From contig DAOUZD010000018.1 of NCBI GenBank assembly GCA_030665795.1, forward strand, positions 1 to 9,698: a stretch of DNA of 9,698 nucleotides, written 5' to 3'. Below are positions 1-7,043 of the stretch, piece after piece. A program made the position numbers and the translations under genes. This stretch comes from Dehalococcoides sp. (GTDB lineage: Bacteria > Chloroflexota > Dehalococcoidia > Dehalococcoidales > RBG-16-60-22). The notes under the pieces were generated by a model. That model did no database searches. It had not been told where the DNA came from and saw only the letters and a list, made by a program, of their open reading frames with translations. Numbering within the stretch: the stretch's first letter is position 1; each line of letters begins with the position of its first letter.

Positions 1-152
1 TTTTTTGCTTCCCTGTCGGCGATAGTATCTAGCTCTCTGGTTGCCATTCCTGGTTTTATTTGCTCACTCAGTATTGCTAATATGTCTGCCACAATTCTCC
101 CCGCTTGCCGCATCGCCGCAATCTCCTCATTAGTTTTGATGATGATACTCAT
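1..152 (-). CDS. map: Methionine aminopeptidase type I, first 50 codons (partial)
   Basis: Only the N-terminal 50 residues and two bases are in the window; the gene runs off the left edge. It begins MSIIIKTNEEIAAMRQAGRI, continues with a helix VADILAILSEQI and then KPGMATRELDTIADREAK, the standard start of bacterial methionine aminopeptidase. The enzyme removes the initiator methionine from new proteins using a metal centre whose ligands lie beyond the window. The ATG (150-152) overlaps the adk TGA in an ATGA arrangement, with GGGGGAG about eleven bases upstream inside adk. The secY-adk-map order is usual. Nothing can be said about the missing roughly 200 residues. Confidence 0.95.
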   Translation of the reverse strand, partial: MSIIIKTNEEIAAMRQAGRIVADILAILSEQIKPGMATRELDTIADREAK

Positions 153-811
153 CTGGTGACGAACTCCCCCTTGTGGAGGACGGCCACGATTCTACGTGTT
201 ACCTCATCGACACTTCCCTCTCCGTCAATCTCTAATAGCTTACCCCTTTGGGCATAGTAGTCAATAAGCGGTGCTGTCTCCGCAAAATAGACCTCTAGTC
301 GTTTCCTCACGGTTTCGACACTATCATCAGGGCGCTGATATAGCTCCCCACCACACTTATAACACTTACCCCTGACTTCAGAGGGAAAGCCTGTTATATT
401 ATAAACTGTCTGACAACGTCGGCAAACCCAGCGTCCACTGAGCCGCTTCAGAAGTTCCTCTTCGGAGACCTTAATGTAGACTACCTTATCTATAGTCTTA
501 TTCTGCTGGGCTAAAGCTTTATCTAACGCCTCAGCCTGTGCCAGGTTCCGGGGAAAGCCATCAAGGATTACCCCGGTTTCACCCTCTGGAGCCGACAACC
601 GCGCTAAAACCATTTGTATGGTTATTTCGTCCGGGACCAGCACTCCTTTCTCCATATAAGACTTAGCTCGTATGCCTAATTCGGTCCCTCGCTCTAGTGC
701 CTGCCGAAACAGGTCGCCAGAAGCAATATGGGCTAAATTCAGTTCCTGGGCGACAGCCGCGGCTTGGGTGCCTTTACCGGCCCCGGGAGCACCCACAAAA
801 ATAATATACAA
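149..811 (-). CDS. adk: Adenylate kinase with zinc-binding lid
   Basis: Encodes a 220-residue cytoplasmic adenylate kinase, which interconverts ATP + AMP and two ADP. The P-loop GAPGAGKGT is at 7-15, the AMP-binding segment SGDLFR at 31-36, and DGFPR at 84-88. The lid (about 124-162) has cysteines 130, 133, 150 and 153, the four-cysteine zinc form common in Gram-positive and some other bacteria. RPDD at 160-163 closes the lid. The start is TTG at 809-811, six bases after GAGGAG, and no later start keeps the P-loop strand. An in-frame TAA six bases upstream rules out an earlier start. Its TGA overlaps the map ATG by four bases. It follows secY as in many bacterial spc operons. Confidence 0.97.
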   Translation of the reverse strand: MYIIFVGAPGAGKGTQAAAVAQELNLAHIASGDLFRQALERGTELGIRAKSYMEKGVLVPDEITIQMVLARLSAPEGETGVILDGFPRNLAQAEALDKALAQQNKTIDKVVYIKVSEEELLKRLSGRWVCRRCQTVYNITGFPSEVRGKCYKCGGELYQRPDDSVETVRKRLEVYFAETAPLIDYYAQRGKLLEIDGEGSVDEVTRRIVAVLHKGEFVTR

Positions 812-817
812 CTTTTA

Positions 818-824
818 CTCCTCT
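818..824 (-). promoter_or_regulatory. Shine-Dalgarno site of adk
   Basis: The minus strand reads AGAGGAG, six bases before the TTG at 809-811, in the 31-base gap after secY. It supports the TTG as the true adk start. Confidence 0.85.
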
Positions 825-842
825 TTATAAATCCTCATCCGT

Positions 843-2153
843 TTATCTTATAAAACCTTCATAGCGTCGCATGACCAGTTGCGCCTCAAGCTGCTTCATG
901 GTATCTAAAACGACGCCGACCATAATGATTAAACCCAGGCTGGATAGCTGTATCACCTGCACATTGGTGATGTTTCGTGCCACAAAGGGCATCACCGCCA
1001 CACAGGCCAGGAAAAGAGCCCCGCCCCAGGTAATGCGGTTAATGACTCCGTTGAGATAAGAAGCGGTGTTCTTCCCCGGTCGGATGCCGGGGATAAATCC
1101 CCCCTGGCGCTGTAAGACATTGGGTAAATCCTGCTGCTGATAAATTACCATCGTGTAGAAGAAAGTAAAGGCAACCGCCATGGCAAAATAGAGACCCCAG
1201 TAGAACAGGCCTAGAGGCAGGGGAGCATTGGGGTTGAATATACGCATAATCCAATCAGCGATATTAGGCGCGGCTGGATTGGCAAAGTAGCTGGCGACAA
1301 TGCCCGGGAAGAGGACCAGCGACATGGCGAAGATAAGTGGTATCATGCCGGCACTGTTTACCCGCAGTGGGATATGAGTTGAGCCTGATTGTCGATACAT
1401 ACGACCACTACGGAAGACACTTTTGGCATATTGCACCGGAATGCGGCGGTGTGCCTCGGTAAAGATAACGATTACCGAAATAGTGAGTACAACTATTAGT
1501 AGATAAAAAGTTAGGCCAACAAAGTTTTCCCTAGCCAGAAAACCCTGTCCAATCATTTCCGGCATGCCAGCGACGATACCACCAAAGATGATGATAGATA
1601 TACCGTTACCGATACCATATTCCGTAATCAGCTCACCTAGCCAGACCAAGAACATGGTACCCGCCACCATTGATAGCACCATAGCTGTCGTGGTCAGAGC
1701 CGCCGAACTGCTGACAACGCCCTCACGCTGGAGGTAGACCAACTGCCCGTAGCCCTGAACGGCGGCCAGGGGCACCACCAGCCAGTGTGTAATCAGATTA
1801 ATCTTGTTTCTACCTGCCTCTCCCTCACGGGAAAGGGCTTGCAACCTTGGAATGACCGGCACCAGCAGCATCATAATAATTGAGGCTGTGATATAGGGAT
1901 AGACCCCCATCGCCGCCACACTGAGACGCCTCATGGCACCGCCGCTGAACATGTCAAGCATACCTAATAGAGCATTGCGCTCAAACAACGCCTGCAAGGC
2001 AGTCTGGTCCACCCCGGGAAGAGGCACATGAGCGACAAAGCGGAAGATTACCAGAATACCCACGGTGATGAGGATGCGGCGCCTTAAATCGGGCAGACTG
2101 AAGGCATCAAGCATTGCCTGGAACAATCGTGGCTTACTTTGCCTTGGCCGCAT
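843..2153 (-). CDS. secY: Preprotein translocase subunit SecY
   Basis: Encodes a 436-residue SecY, the pore-forming subunit of the SecYEG channel in the cytoplasmic membrane. Ten membrane segments can be placed at about residues 27-45, 78-98, 122-140, 153-174, 181-200, 212-231, 268-290, 314-335, 372-390 and 400-419. The plug region follows TM1 (about 60-75, [15 protein letters not shown]). Cytoplasmic loops carry [12 protein letters not shown] (234-245) and [16 protein letters not shown] (352-367), the SecA/ribosome-contacting loops. [12 protein letters not shown] (179-190) is a family signature. The ATG chosen has a perfect ribosome binding site inside rplO, which secY overlaps by 20 bases. 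Met14 is an alternative that fits shorter family members but lacks such a site. It ends in TAA, 31 bases before adk. Confidence 0.98.
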   Translation of the reverse strand: MRPRQSKPRLFQAMLDAFSLPDLRRRILITVGILVIFRFVAHVPLPGVDQTALQALFERNALLGMLDMFSGGAMRRLSVAAMGVYPYITASIIMMLLVPVIPRLQALSREGEAGRNKINLITHWLVVPLAAVQGYGQLVYLQREGVVSSSAALTTTAMVLSMVAGTMFLVWLGELITEYGIGNGISIIIFGGIVAGMPEMIGQGFLARENFVGLTFYLLIVVLTISVIVIFTEAHRRIPVQYAKSVFRSGRMYRQSGSTHIPLRVNSAGMIPLIFAMSLVLFPGIVASYFANPAAPNIADWIMRIFNPNAPLPLGLFYWGLYFAMAVAFTFFYTMVIYQQQDLPNVLQRQGGFIPGIRPGKNTASYLNGVINRITWGGALFLACVAVMPFVARNITNVQVIQLSSLGLIIMVGVVLDTMKQLEAQLVMRRYEGFIR

Positions 2154-2598
2154 ACTCCACCTCCTCGGCTTTACCCCCGGCTGCCTCTATCTTGGCTTTA
2201 GCGGCTGCGGAAAACTTGTTTGCCTTGACGACAAAGGGTTGGCTCACATCACCATTAGCCAGAATCTTAATTGGCTTACGCAGTGATTTTATCAACCCGG
2301 CAGCTAACAATTTTTCTGGCGTTACTTCGCTTCCGGATTCGAAAGTGTTCAGTTTATCTATGTTAACGATGTTATACTCAATCCGGAAGATGTTGACAAA
2401 GCCACGCTTTCGGGGCAGGCGCTTGATTAAAGGCAACTGCCCGCCTTCAAAGCCCGGGCGCATCTTGTAACCACTGCGGGACTTCTGCCCTTTTGAGCCT
2501 CGCCCGGAGTAGGTGCCGTAACCACTGCCATCCCCACGTCCGACTCGTTTCCTGGCGTGTTTAGAGCCGGGGGGCGGGGAGAGATTATCTTGCCTCAC
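2134..2598 (-). CDS. rplO: 50S ribosomal protein L15
   Basis: Encodes a 154-residue L15, a late-assembly protein reaching deep into the 50S subunit. The glycine- and arginine-rich N-terminus is typical: [17 protein letters not shown], then [13 protein letters not shown] and a [22 protein letters not shown] block. The start is GTG at 2596-2598, four bases overlapping the rpmD stop, with GGAGG about ten bases upstream in rpmD. The Glu-Glu-Val-Glu codons near its C-terminus form the secY ribosome binding site, and the last 20 bases overlap secY. Confidence 0.98.
   Translation of the reverse strand: MRQDNLSPPPGSKHARKRVGRGDGSGYGTYSGRGSKGQKSRSGYKMRPGFEGGQLPLIKRLPRKRGFVNIFRIEYNIVNIDKLNTFESGSEVTPEKLLAAGLIKSLRKPIKILANGDVSQPFVVKANKFSAAAKAKIEAAGGKAEEVEYAAKAK
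2159..2165 (-). promoter_or_regulatory. Shine-Dalgarno site of secY inside rplO
   Basis: The minus strand reads AGGAGGT, a full match to the consensus, six to seven bases before the secY ATG at 2151-2153. It is encoded by L15 codons 145-147 (Glu-Glu-Val). Its strength supports the upstream ATG over the internal Met14. Confidence 0.9.
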
Positions 2599-2780
2599 GA
2601 GCTTACTTCCTCCACCTTAACTAGATGTCTCACTTTATTAACCATACCTCGAATTGACATTGAATCATCATGGATGACACTCTGGTTTAGCCGGTGAAAA
2701 CCGAGAGTGGCTAAAGTTCTTTTCTGAGTTTCCTTATAGCCAATACCACTTTTGACCCAGGTGATGCGCAATTTAGCCAC
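2595..2780 (-). CDS. rpmD: 50S ribosomal protein L30
   Basis: Encodes a 61-residue L30, a small 23S rRNA-binding protein that many bacteria carry between rpsE and rpl[21 protein letters not shown] and the [14 protein letters not shown] segment match the bacterial L30 family, and the length is normal. The start is GTG at 2778-2780, overlapping the rpsE end by eight bases, with AGGAG about ten bases upstream inside rpsE. The TGA stop shares bases with the GTG start of rplO (GTGA), a classic stop-start coupling. Confidence 0.96.
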   Translation of the reverse strand: MAKLRITWVKSGIGYKETQKRTLATLGFHRLNQSVIHDDSMSIRGMVNKVRHLVKVEEVSS

Positions 2781-3297
2781 TGGTTACGGTCTCCTCGGTA
2801 CTTATAGTTGCCTTTCGTTTGGCTACTTCCTCTTTCGGGTCTCTAAGCTGACTGAGGGCAAGCATCGTTGCTTTAGCAACATTGATGCGATTGGAACTAC
2901 CCAGCGATTTAGTTAGAATGTCCTTGATGCCACATGCCTCAAGTACGGCGCGCACACTGCCACCGGCAATGACACCGGTACCCGGTGCTGCCGGTTTGAG
3001 CATGACCTTGGCGGCGCCAAAGTTAACCGTCAGTCCGTGGGGGATAGTGGTCCCCGCCAGTGAAACTTTAATCAAGTTCTTTTTGGCCGCGACGCCACCT
3101 TTATTAATCGCCGCCGGCACTTCATTAGCTTTGCCAATGCCAAGACCCACATGCCCGTTACCATCCCCGGTTACCACCAGGGCGCTAAATCTGAGGCGTT
3201 TGCCCCCTTTCATTACCTTAGCCACGCGATTAATATACATTAGTCTGTCGTTCAGGGCCAGTTCGGTGGTATCTATCTTGCTTATTGTCGTCTTCAT
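2773..3297 (-). CDS. rpsE: 30S ribosomal protein S5
   Basis: Encodes a 174-residue S5, which with S3 and S4 lines the mRNA entry channel and affects decoding accuracy. The N-terminal double-stranded-RNA-binding-like domain (about 16-79) contains [20 protein letters not shown], the loop region where spectinomycin resistance changes are known. The C-terminal domain (about 90-160) has [19 protein letters not shown] and [13 protein letters not shown]. The ATG start has only a weak purine signal (AGATGG) upstream in the 18-base gap, so coupling with rplR may help. The last eight bases overlap the GTG start of rpmD. Confidence 0.98.
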   Translation of the reverse strand: MKTTISKIDTTELALNDRLMYINRVAKVMKGGKRLRFSALVVTGDGNGHVGLGIGKANEVPAAINKGGVAAKKNLIKVSLAGTTIPHGLTVNFGAAKVMLKPAAPGTGVIAGGSVRAVLEACGIKDILTKSLGSSNRINVAKATMLALSQLRDPKEEVAKRKATISTEETVTSG

Positions 3298-3315
3298 AAG
3301 ATTAAGCCATCTTTT

Positions 3316-3681
3316 CTAGAATTGTAATCCACCTTGCCGGGCGGCCTCGGCCAGGGCTTTAACCCTGCCGTGATATTTGAAGCCACCGCGGTCAAAGACT
3401 ACTCGTTTTATCCCCTTACTTAAAGTTCGTTTCGCAATCAAGGCACCGACAAGCTCAGCCTCACTTGTCTTGACTTTGCCATCAGTTTCACTTCTTGTTT
3501 CCGGGTCAAGGGTTGAGGCGGAGACTAACGTATGCCCTTGTGAGTCATCAATAACTTGAGCGTAGATATGATTCAAGCTGCGGAAAACACAAAATCGAGG
3601 CCGAGAAGGCGTGCCTTTCACCTTAAATCTGACCCTGGCATGTCTTCGGTAACGGGCTAACCTTGGTGTACTCTTTCCCAT
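3316..3681 (-). CDS. rplR: 50S ribosomal protein L18
   Basis: Encodes a 121-residue L18, which binds 5S rRNA together with L5 in the central protuberance. The arginine-rich N-terminus is followed by the conserved [20 protein letters not shown] block, and the C-terminus has [20 protein letters not shown]. Length and motifs are normal for the family. The ATG start follows the rplF stop by two bases with a modest GGGAAG upstream. It ends in TAG, 18 bases before rpsE. Confidence 0.98.
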   Translation of the reverse strand: MGKSTPRLARYRRHARVRFKVKGTPSRPRFCVFRSLNHIYAQVIDDSQGHTLVSASTLDPETRSETDGKVKTSEAELVGALIAKRTLSKGIKRVVFDRGGFKYHGRVKALAEAARQGGLQF

Positions 3682-3683
3682 AA

Positions 3684-4232
3684 TTACTGCTTCCCGACAA
3701 CCTTACCGGCTTTACCTGGCTTGAGGTGGACTACCTCTCCAGCATATCTAATCCCCTTACCTTTGTAGGCGTCAGGGGGACGAATCTTCCGAATTCTGGC
3801 TGCCATCTCACCAACCGCTTCCTTATCAATGCCGGAAACCTTAATCCGGGCTCCCTCGACGGCTAAAGAGACGCCGGGTAATGGGGATACCTCCACCAGG
3901 TGTGAGTATCCAACGCGAAGAGTCAGTTTCTCCCCGGTTTTTTCGGCTCGGTAACCCACCCCGACGATTTCCAGATACTTATCGAAACCGCTACTTACTC
4001 CCTCTACCATGTTAGCCACCAGACTTCGTGTCAGCCCGTGTAAGGAACGATGCTCCTTATTATCACTGGGTCGTGACGCGGTTAAGGTGTTATCTTGCTG
4101 GGCAATGGCTATATCCGGGCTGATGGAGCGGCTGAGTTCTCCTTTAGGTCCGGTTACCGTAACCTTGTCCTTTTTAATACTCACCGTCACCCCTGATGGT
4201 ACGGTTATTGGCATTTTGCCTACTCTAGACAT
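3684..4232 (-). CDS. rplF: 50S ribosomal protein L6
   Basis: Encodes a 182-residue L6, typical length about 178-184. L6 lies at the base of the L7/L12 stalk near the sarcin-ricin loop and the factor-binding site. It has two similar alpha/beta domains (about residues 1-82 and 83-175). The start [15 protein letters not shown], the [13 protein letters not shown] junction and the [16 protein letters not shown] signature (151-166) are clear. The ATG start is preceded by TGGAGTGA in the 22-base gap after rpsH. The TAA stop is two bases before the rplR start. Confidence 0.98.
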   Translation of the reverse strand: MSRVGKMPITVPSGVTVSIKKDKVTVTGPKGELSRSISPDIAIAQQDNTLTASRPSDNKEHRSLHGLTRSLVANMVEGVSSGFDKYLEIVGVGYRAEKTGEKLTLRVGYSHLVEVSPLPGVSLAVEGARIKVSGIDKEAVGEMAARIRKIRPPDAYKGKGIRYAGEVVHLKPGKAGKVVGKQ

Positions 4233-4254
4233 AATCTATCACTCCAGGCTTGGT

Positions 4255-4653
4255 TTACCATACGTAGCATAGAAGTTCACCACCAATCCCCTGACGCCAG
4301 GCTTGCTGCCCCGTTTTCACTCCCTTGGAGGTAGAAACAATGGCAATACCTAAACCGCCATAAACACGGGGGATTTCTTTCTGCTGTATATATACCCTTA
4401 ACCCGGGCTTGCTCACTCTTTCCAGTCCCAAAATGACGGGCTGATTATGGTCGCTATATTTGAGGTGAACCTTAATTACCCGGTGTGGCTTACCTTTAAC
4501 TACCTCATAATCATTAATAAAACCCTCCTCCTTCAGGATTCTGGCAATGGAGAGTTTCATCCTTGAGGCTGGCACCAGCACAAAATCATGCTTGGCCATA
4601 ATGGCATTGCGTATTCTAGTTAGCATATCAGTGATTGGGTCAGAAATAGTCAT
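4255..4653 (-). CDS. rpsH: 30S ribosomal protein S8
   Basis: Encodes a 132-residue S8, family-normal length. S8 binds the central domain of 16S rRNA early in assembly and in E. coli represses the spc operon. The N-terminus [17 protein letters not shown], the central [15 protein letters not shown] segment and the C-terminal [11 protein letters not shown] are hallmark features. The ATG start has GAGG about eight bases upstream within the 18-base gap after rpsN. The gene ends in TAA, 22 bases before rplF. No anomalies are visible. Confidence 0.98.
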   Translation of the reverse strand: MTISDPITDMLTRIRNAIMAKHDFVLVPASRMKLSIARILKEEGFINDYEVVKGKPHRVIKVHLKYSDHNQPVILGLERVSKPGLRVYIQQKEIPRVYGGLGIAIVSTSKGVKTGQQAWRQGIGGELLCYVW

Positions 4654-4671
4654 ATTTAGTCCTCAATCTTT

Positions 4672-4857
4672 TTACCAGCTTGATTTTCTTACTCCAGGCA
4701 GTTGGCCGGCAAGTGCCAGTTTACGAAAACAGATACGGCATATGCCGAATTTACGAATATAGGCACGAGGCCGTCCGCAGAGTGAACACCGGTTACGCTG
4801 CTGCACTCTATATTTGGTTGGACGCTCTGATTTTACAATTTTTGACTTCTTAGCCAT
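4672..4857 (-). CDS. rpsN: 30S ribosomal protein S14, zinc-binding type (S14p type Z)
   Basis: Encodes a 61-residue S14 of the short, zinc-containing type (also called rpsZ), which sits in the 30S head beside S3 and S10. Cysteines 24 and 27 (CSLC) and 40 and 43 (CRIC) form the standard four-cysteine zinc site, followed by the [18 protein letters not shown] tail that is nearly invariant in the family. The longer zinc-free S14 of E. coli has about 100 residues. The ATG start has GGAG/AGGA purines within ten bases, partly overlapping the rplE stop. Eighteen bases separate its TAA stop from rpsH. Confidence 0.98.
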   Translation of the reverse strand: MAKKSKIVKSERPTKYRVQQRNRCSLCGRPRAYIRKFGICRICFRKLALAGQLPGVRKSSW

Positions 4858-4859
4858 TC

Positions 4860-5411
4860 CTACTCCGTTCCATCCTTAGCGAAAGGCATGCCGAGTAATT
4901 CCAGCAGGTGTCTGCTTTCTTCATCTGTCCTAGCCGTGGTGGCAATTGATATCGCTAGTCCACGTATCTTATCTACCTTGTCATAATCCACTTCAGGGAA
5001 AGCGATTTGTTCCTTAAGCCCCAGGGTATAGTTGCCTCGGCCGTCAAAGGAGTTAGGGGGAACCCCTTGAAACTCGCGTACCCGGGGTAAGACCGCATTC
5101 ATCAGCTTGTCCAGGAAGTGATACATGCGTTCTCCCCTCATGGTTACCTTTATGCCGATGGGCATCCCTTCCCTCAACCTGAAGGCAGCGATAGACTTCT
5201 TCGCCCGGGTGACTACCGGATGCTGTCCAGAAATGGCGGCTAAGTCAGCTTCGGCGGCTTCTAGCGCCTTGGCGTTCTGAATCGCCTCACCTAAGCCGAT
5301 ATTAAGCACGACCTTATCTAAACGTGGTACTTGCATTATGTTTTTATATCCGTAACGTTCCATCAGGGTGGGAACAACTTCTTTTCGGTACTTTTCCTTC
5401 AATTGTGACAT
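4860..5411 (-). CDS. rplE: 50S ribosomal protein L5
   Basis: Encodes a 183-residue L5, usual length is about 180. L5 binds 5S rRNA in the central protuberance and contacts P-site tRNA and S13. The [19 protein letters not shown] block (25-43), the P-site loop region [15 protein letters not shown] (68-82) and [19 protein letters not shown] (122-140) are the expected signatures. The ATG start is immediately after the rplX TAG, which implies coupled translation. Only two bases follow its TAG stop before rpsN. In E. coli the rplX-rplE junction region is the target of S8 feedback repression. I did not identify a convincing S8-site hairpin here. Confidence 0.98.
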   Translation of the reverse strand: MSQLKEKYRKEVVPTLMERYGYKNIMQVPRLDKVVLNIGLGEAIQNAKALEAAEADLAAISGQHPVVTRAKKSIAAFRLREGMPIGIKVTMRGERMYHFLDKLMNAVLPRVREFQGVPPNSFDGRGNYTLGLKEQIAFPEVDYDKVDKIRGLAISIATTARTDEESRHLLELLGMPFAKDGTE

Positions 5412-5723
5412 CTAGTCGATTACCTCTTTGCAAGAGCGGCAAATTCTGACCTTTCTGCCGTCCTCTAAGAAAGTAAAGCCAATACGGGTAGGGTGATTAC
5501 ACTTCTGGCAGAATAACATCACATTTGAGACACGAATTGGCGCTTCCAAATCGATTATGCCCGCTTGCCTGACCTGTCCCCTTGCCCTGGAGTGTTTTTT
5601 AATGAAGTTAATACCCTCGACCAATACTCGTTGCTCCTTCGGGTAAGCAAAGCGCACTTTACCCTTTTTACCCTTATCCTTGCCGGCAATAACGAGCACG
5701 GTATCGTTCTTTCTAATCTTCAT
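5412..5723 (-). CDS. rplX: 50S ribosomal protein L24 with C-terminal zinc ribbon
   Basis: Encodes a 103-residue L24, an assembly-initiating 23S rRNA binder near the exit tunnel. The KOW-type N-terminal part is clear: MKIRKNDTVLVIAGKDKGK, then the VEGINFIKKHSR block. The C-terminus carries two CxxC pairs, C72/C75 and C95/C98, fitting a four-cysteine zinc ribbon. This is a known variant of L24 in some bacterial lineages and is absent from the E. coli protein. The ATG start follows GAGG overlapping the rplN stop. The TAG stop directly abuts the rplE ATG, and AGAGGT within its last codons is the likely rplE ribosome binding site. Zinc binding is inferred from cysteine spacing only. Confidence 0.97.
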   Translation of the reverse strand: MKIRKNDTVLVIAGKDKGKKGKVRFAYPKEQRVLVEGINFIKKHSRARGQVRQAGIIDLEAPIRVSNVMLFCQKCNHPTRIGFTFLEDGRKVRICRSCKEVID

Positions 5724-5735
5724 TATTAGCCAACC

Positions 5736-6104
5736 TCACAAAACTTCCGGCGCCAGGGAAATAATTTTGGTAAAGTCCTTGTCCCTCAGCTCCCTGGCTA
5801 CCGGACCAAAGATTCGGGTTCCCTTAGGATTATTCTTATCAGTGAGAATCACGGCGGCATTCTCATCAAACCTGATATAGGAACCGTCCGGACGCCGGTA
5901 GGGCTGAGCGGTACGAACGATAACCGCCCGGACCACGTCTCCTTTTTTCGTGGCGGCTCCCGGAATGGCTTTTTTGACGGAAGCGACAATGATGTCACCT
6001 ACTCGAGCATATCTTTTTCTGGTGCCACCCAAAACGTTAATGCACATAATTTCTCGAGCACCGGTGTTGTCTGCCGCTTTAAGTCTGGTATAGGATTGAA
6101 TCAT
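5736..6104 (-). CDS. rplN: 50S ribosomal protein L14
   Basis: Encodes a 122-residue L14, exactly the common length. L14 binds 23S rRNA at the subunit interface, forms bridges with 16S rRNA and is where the silencing factor RsfS docks in many bacteria. Signature blocks are [19 protein letters not shown] at the N-terminus, [16 protein letters not shown] and the [10 protein letters not shown] and [12 protein letters not shown] segments near the end. The ATG comes one base after the rpsQ stop with only a weak AGGA upstream, suggesting that ribosomes finishing rpsQ restart here. The stop is TGA, which overlaps the GAGG used by rplX. Confidence 0.98.
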   Translation of the reverse strand: MIQSYTRLKAADNTGAREIMCINVLGGTRKRYARVGDIIVASVKKAIPGAATKKGDVVRAVIVRTAQPYRRPDGSYIRFDENAAVILTDKNNPKGTRIFGPVARELRDKDFTKIISLAPEVL

Positions 6105-6105
6105 G

Positions 6106-6387
6106 TTATTCTATTTCCTGAGGTTTGACCTCAGCTACCTTTCCCTTGGTTACTATCTCGGCGACTCGCCACTGCTTGTGTCTGGAGAGCGGTCGAGTTT
6201 CGACAATTCTCACCACATCTCCGACTCGGCACTTATTTTTTTCATCATGAGCTTTATACTTAACGGCCCTTCTGATGGTCTTTTTATATAATGGATAACG
6301 CTTGGGGGTTTCTACGGCCACCACCACCGTCTTATCCATTCGGTTATTAATGACGCGACCAAATCTGGTTTTACGTCTTTCTTCCAT
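6106..6387 (-). CDS. rpsQ: 30S ribosomal protein S17
   Basis: Encodes a 93-residue S17, an OB-fold primary 16S rRNA binder in the lower body of the 30S subunit. Recognisable segments are [19 protein letters not shown] at the N-terminus, the [19 protein letters not shown] region and [19 protein letters not shown]. It is slightly longer than the roughly 85 residues of some bacteria because of a short acidic/basic tail. The ATG start follows AAGGTAG in the end of rpmC. The stop is TAA, one base before the rplN ATG. Confidence 0.98.
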   Translation of the reverse strand: MEERRKTRFGRVINNRMDKTVVVAVETPKRYPLYKKTIRRAVKYKAHDEKNKCRVGDVVRIVETRPLSRHKQWRVAEIVTKGKVAEVKPQEIE

Positions 6388-6391
6388 AACG

Positions 6392-6589
6392 CTACCTTAT
6401 CCCCAGTTCTCTTTCCCTCGTTATCGTTTTGAGAAGAGCAATCTTCCTTTTCACCACCAGCAGTTCACGATGGTTGACTAACTGTTTAGTCGCCAGGCGA
6501 AAGCGGAGGGTGAGCCGCTCCTGGTGAGCTTCTTCCAGTTGCTTGGCCAGTTCTTCAGCATTTAAGGCACGAAATTCATTAACCTTCAA
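6392..6589 (-). CDS. rpmC: 50S ribosomal protein L29
   Basis: Encodes a 65-residue L29, a two-helix coiled-coil protein at the peptide exit site beside L23. The sequence begins [14 protein letters not shown] and has the typical basic second half around [15 protein letters not shown], with family-normal length. The start codon is TTG at 6587-6589. AAGGAG lies at 6600-6605, about ten bases upstream, a slightly long but workable spacing, and no better in-frame start exists near the conserved N-terminus. The last codons (GGG ATA AGG TAG) also carry the weak ribosome binding site of rpsQ, which starts four bases after the stop. Confidence 0.96.
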   Translation of the reverse strand: MKVNEFRALNAEELAKQLEEAHQERLTLRFRLATKQLVNHRELLVVKRKIALLKTITRERELGIR

Positions 6590-6620
6590 CTCAAGATAGC
6601 TCCTTTTTTAAGAATTACGG

Positions 6621-7043
6621 CTAGTGGGCGACGCCCGTTTCCCTGACCACAAATCGGGTGGGTATCGGGAGCTTTTGCGAAGCCAGGCGTATTGCCTCCT
6701 TGGCTGTTTTCTCGCCAACACCGGCCAGTTCAAATAAGATTCTCCCAGGCCTGACCACGGCTACCCAGTGGTCGGGAGCACCTTTGCCACTGCCCATGCG
6801 GGTCTCCGCCGGCTTCTTGGTAACCGGTTTATCCGGGAAAACCCGTATCCAGACTTTGCCACCACGGCGAATATAATGCGTAATGGCACGCCGTGCCGCT
6901 TCAATTTGTGCACTGGTAAGCCAGGCGGACTCTAAGGCTTGCAAACCAAAATCACCAAAAATAGTGATATTACCCGACTGGGCACTACCCCGGCGATGTC
7001 CTTTATGGGTCTTACGATATTTTACCCGCTTAGGTTGTAGCAT
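6621..7043 (-). CDS. rplP: 50S ribosomal protein L16
   Basis: Encodes a 140-residue L16, usual length for the family. L16 sits near the A site and the 5S rRNA region, helps position the acceptor end of tRNA and joins late in 50S assembly. Signatures are [19 protein letters not shown] at the N-terminus, the [15 protein letters not shown] stretch, [18 protein letters not shown] and the [12 protein letters not shown] block. The ATG start lies 14 bases inside the 3' end of rpsC, with an AGAGGAGAAGG purine run just upstream, so the two genes are probably translationally coupled. It ends in TAG, and 31 bases separate it from rpmC, one of the two longest gaps in the window. Confidence 0.98.
   Translation of the reverse strand: MLQPKRVKYRKTHKGHRRGSAQSGNITIFGDFGLQALESAWLTSAQIEAARRAITHYIRRGGKVWIRVFPDKPVTKKPAETRMGSGKGAPDHWVAVVRPGRILFELAGVGEKTAKEAIRLASQKLPIPTRFVVRETGVAH

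Noticed and set aside
815..838. Seven-codon open frame (MRIYKEE) between secY and adk, considered as a leader peptide
   Set aside because: It has no upstream ribosome binding site, its GAG GAG codons are the adk binding site itself, and no attenuator-like hairpin is visible. It is most likely chance.
812..842. The secY-adk gap considered as a terminator or internal promoter
   Set aside because: It is only 31 bases, AT-rich, without an inverted repeat followed by T residues. I could not place a convincing -35/-10 pair with normal spacing.
2114..2470. Plus-strand open frame opposite rplO, and similar ones at 2882-3319, 8907-9356 and 9390-9680
   Set aside because: All lie wholly against confidently identified ribosomal protein genes and show no recognisable family or start signal.
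6590..6620. The rplP-rpmC gap considered as a regulatory RNA or protein-binding leader
   Set aside because: It is 31 bases with a ribosome binding site and no clear hairpin; an ordinary intergenic spacer.
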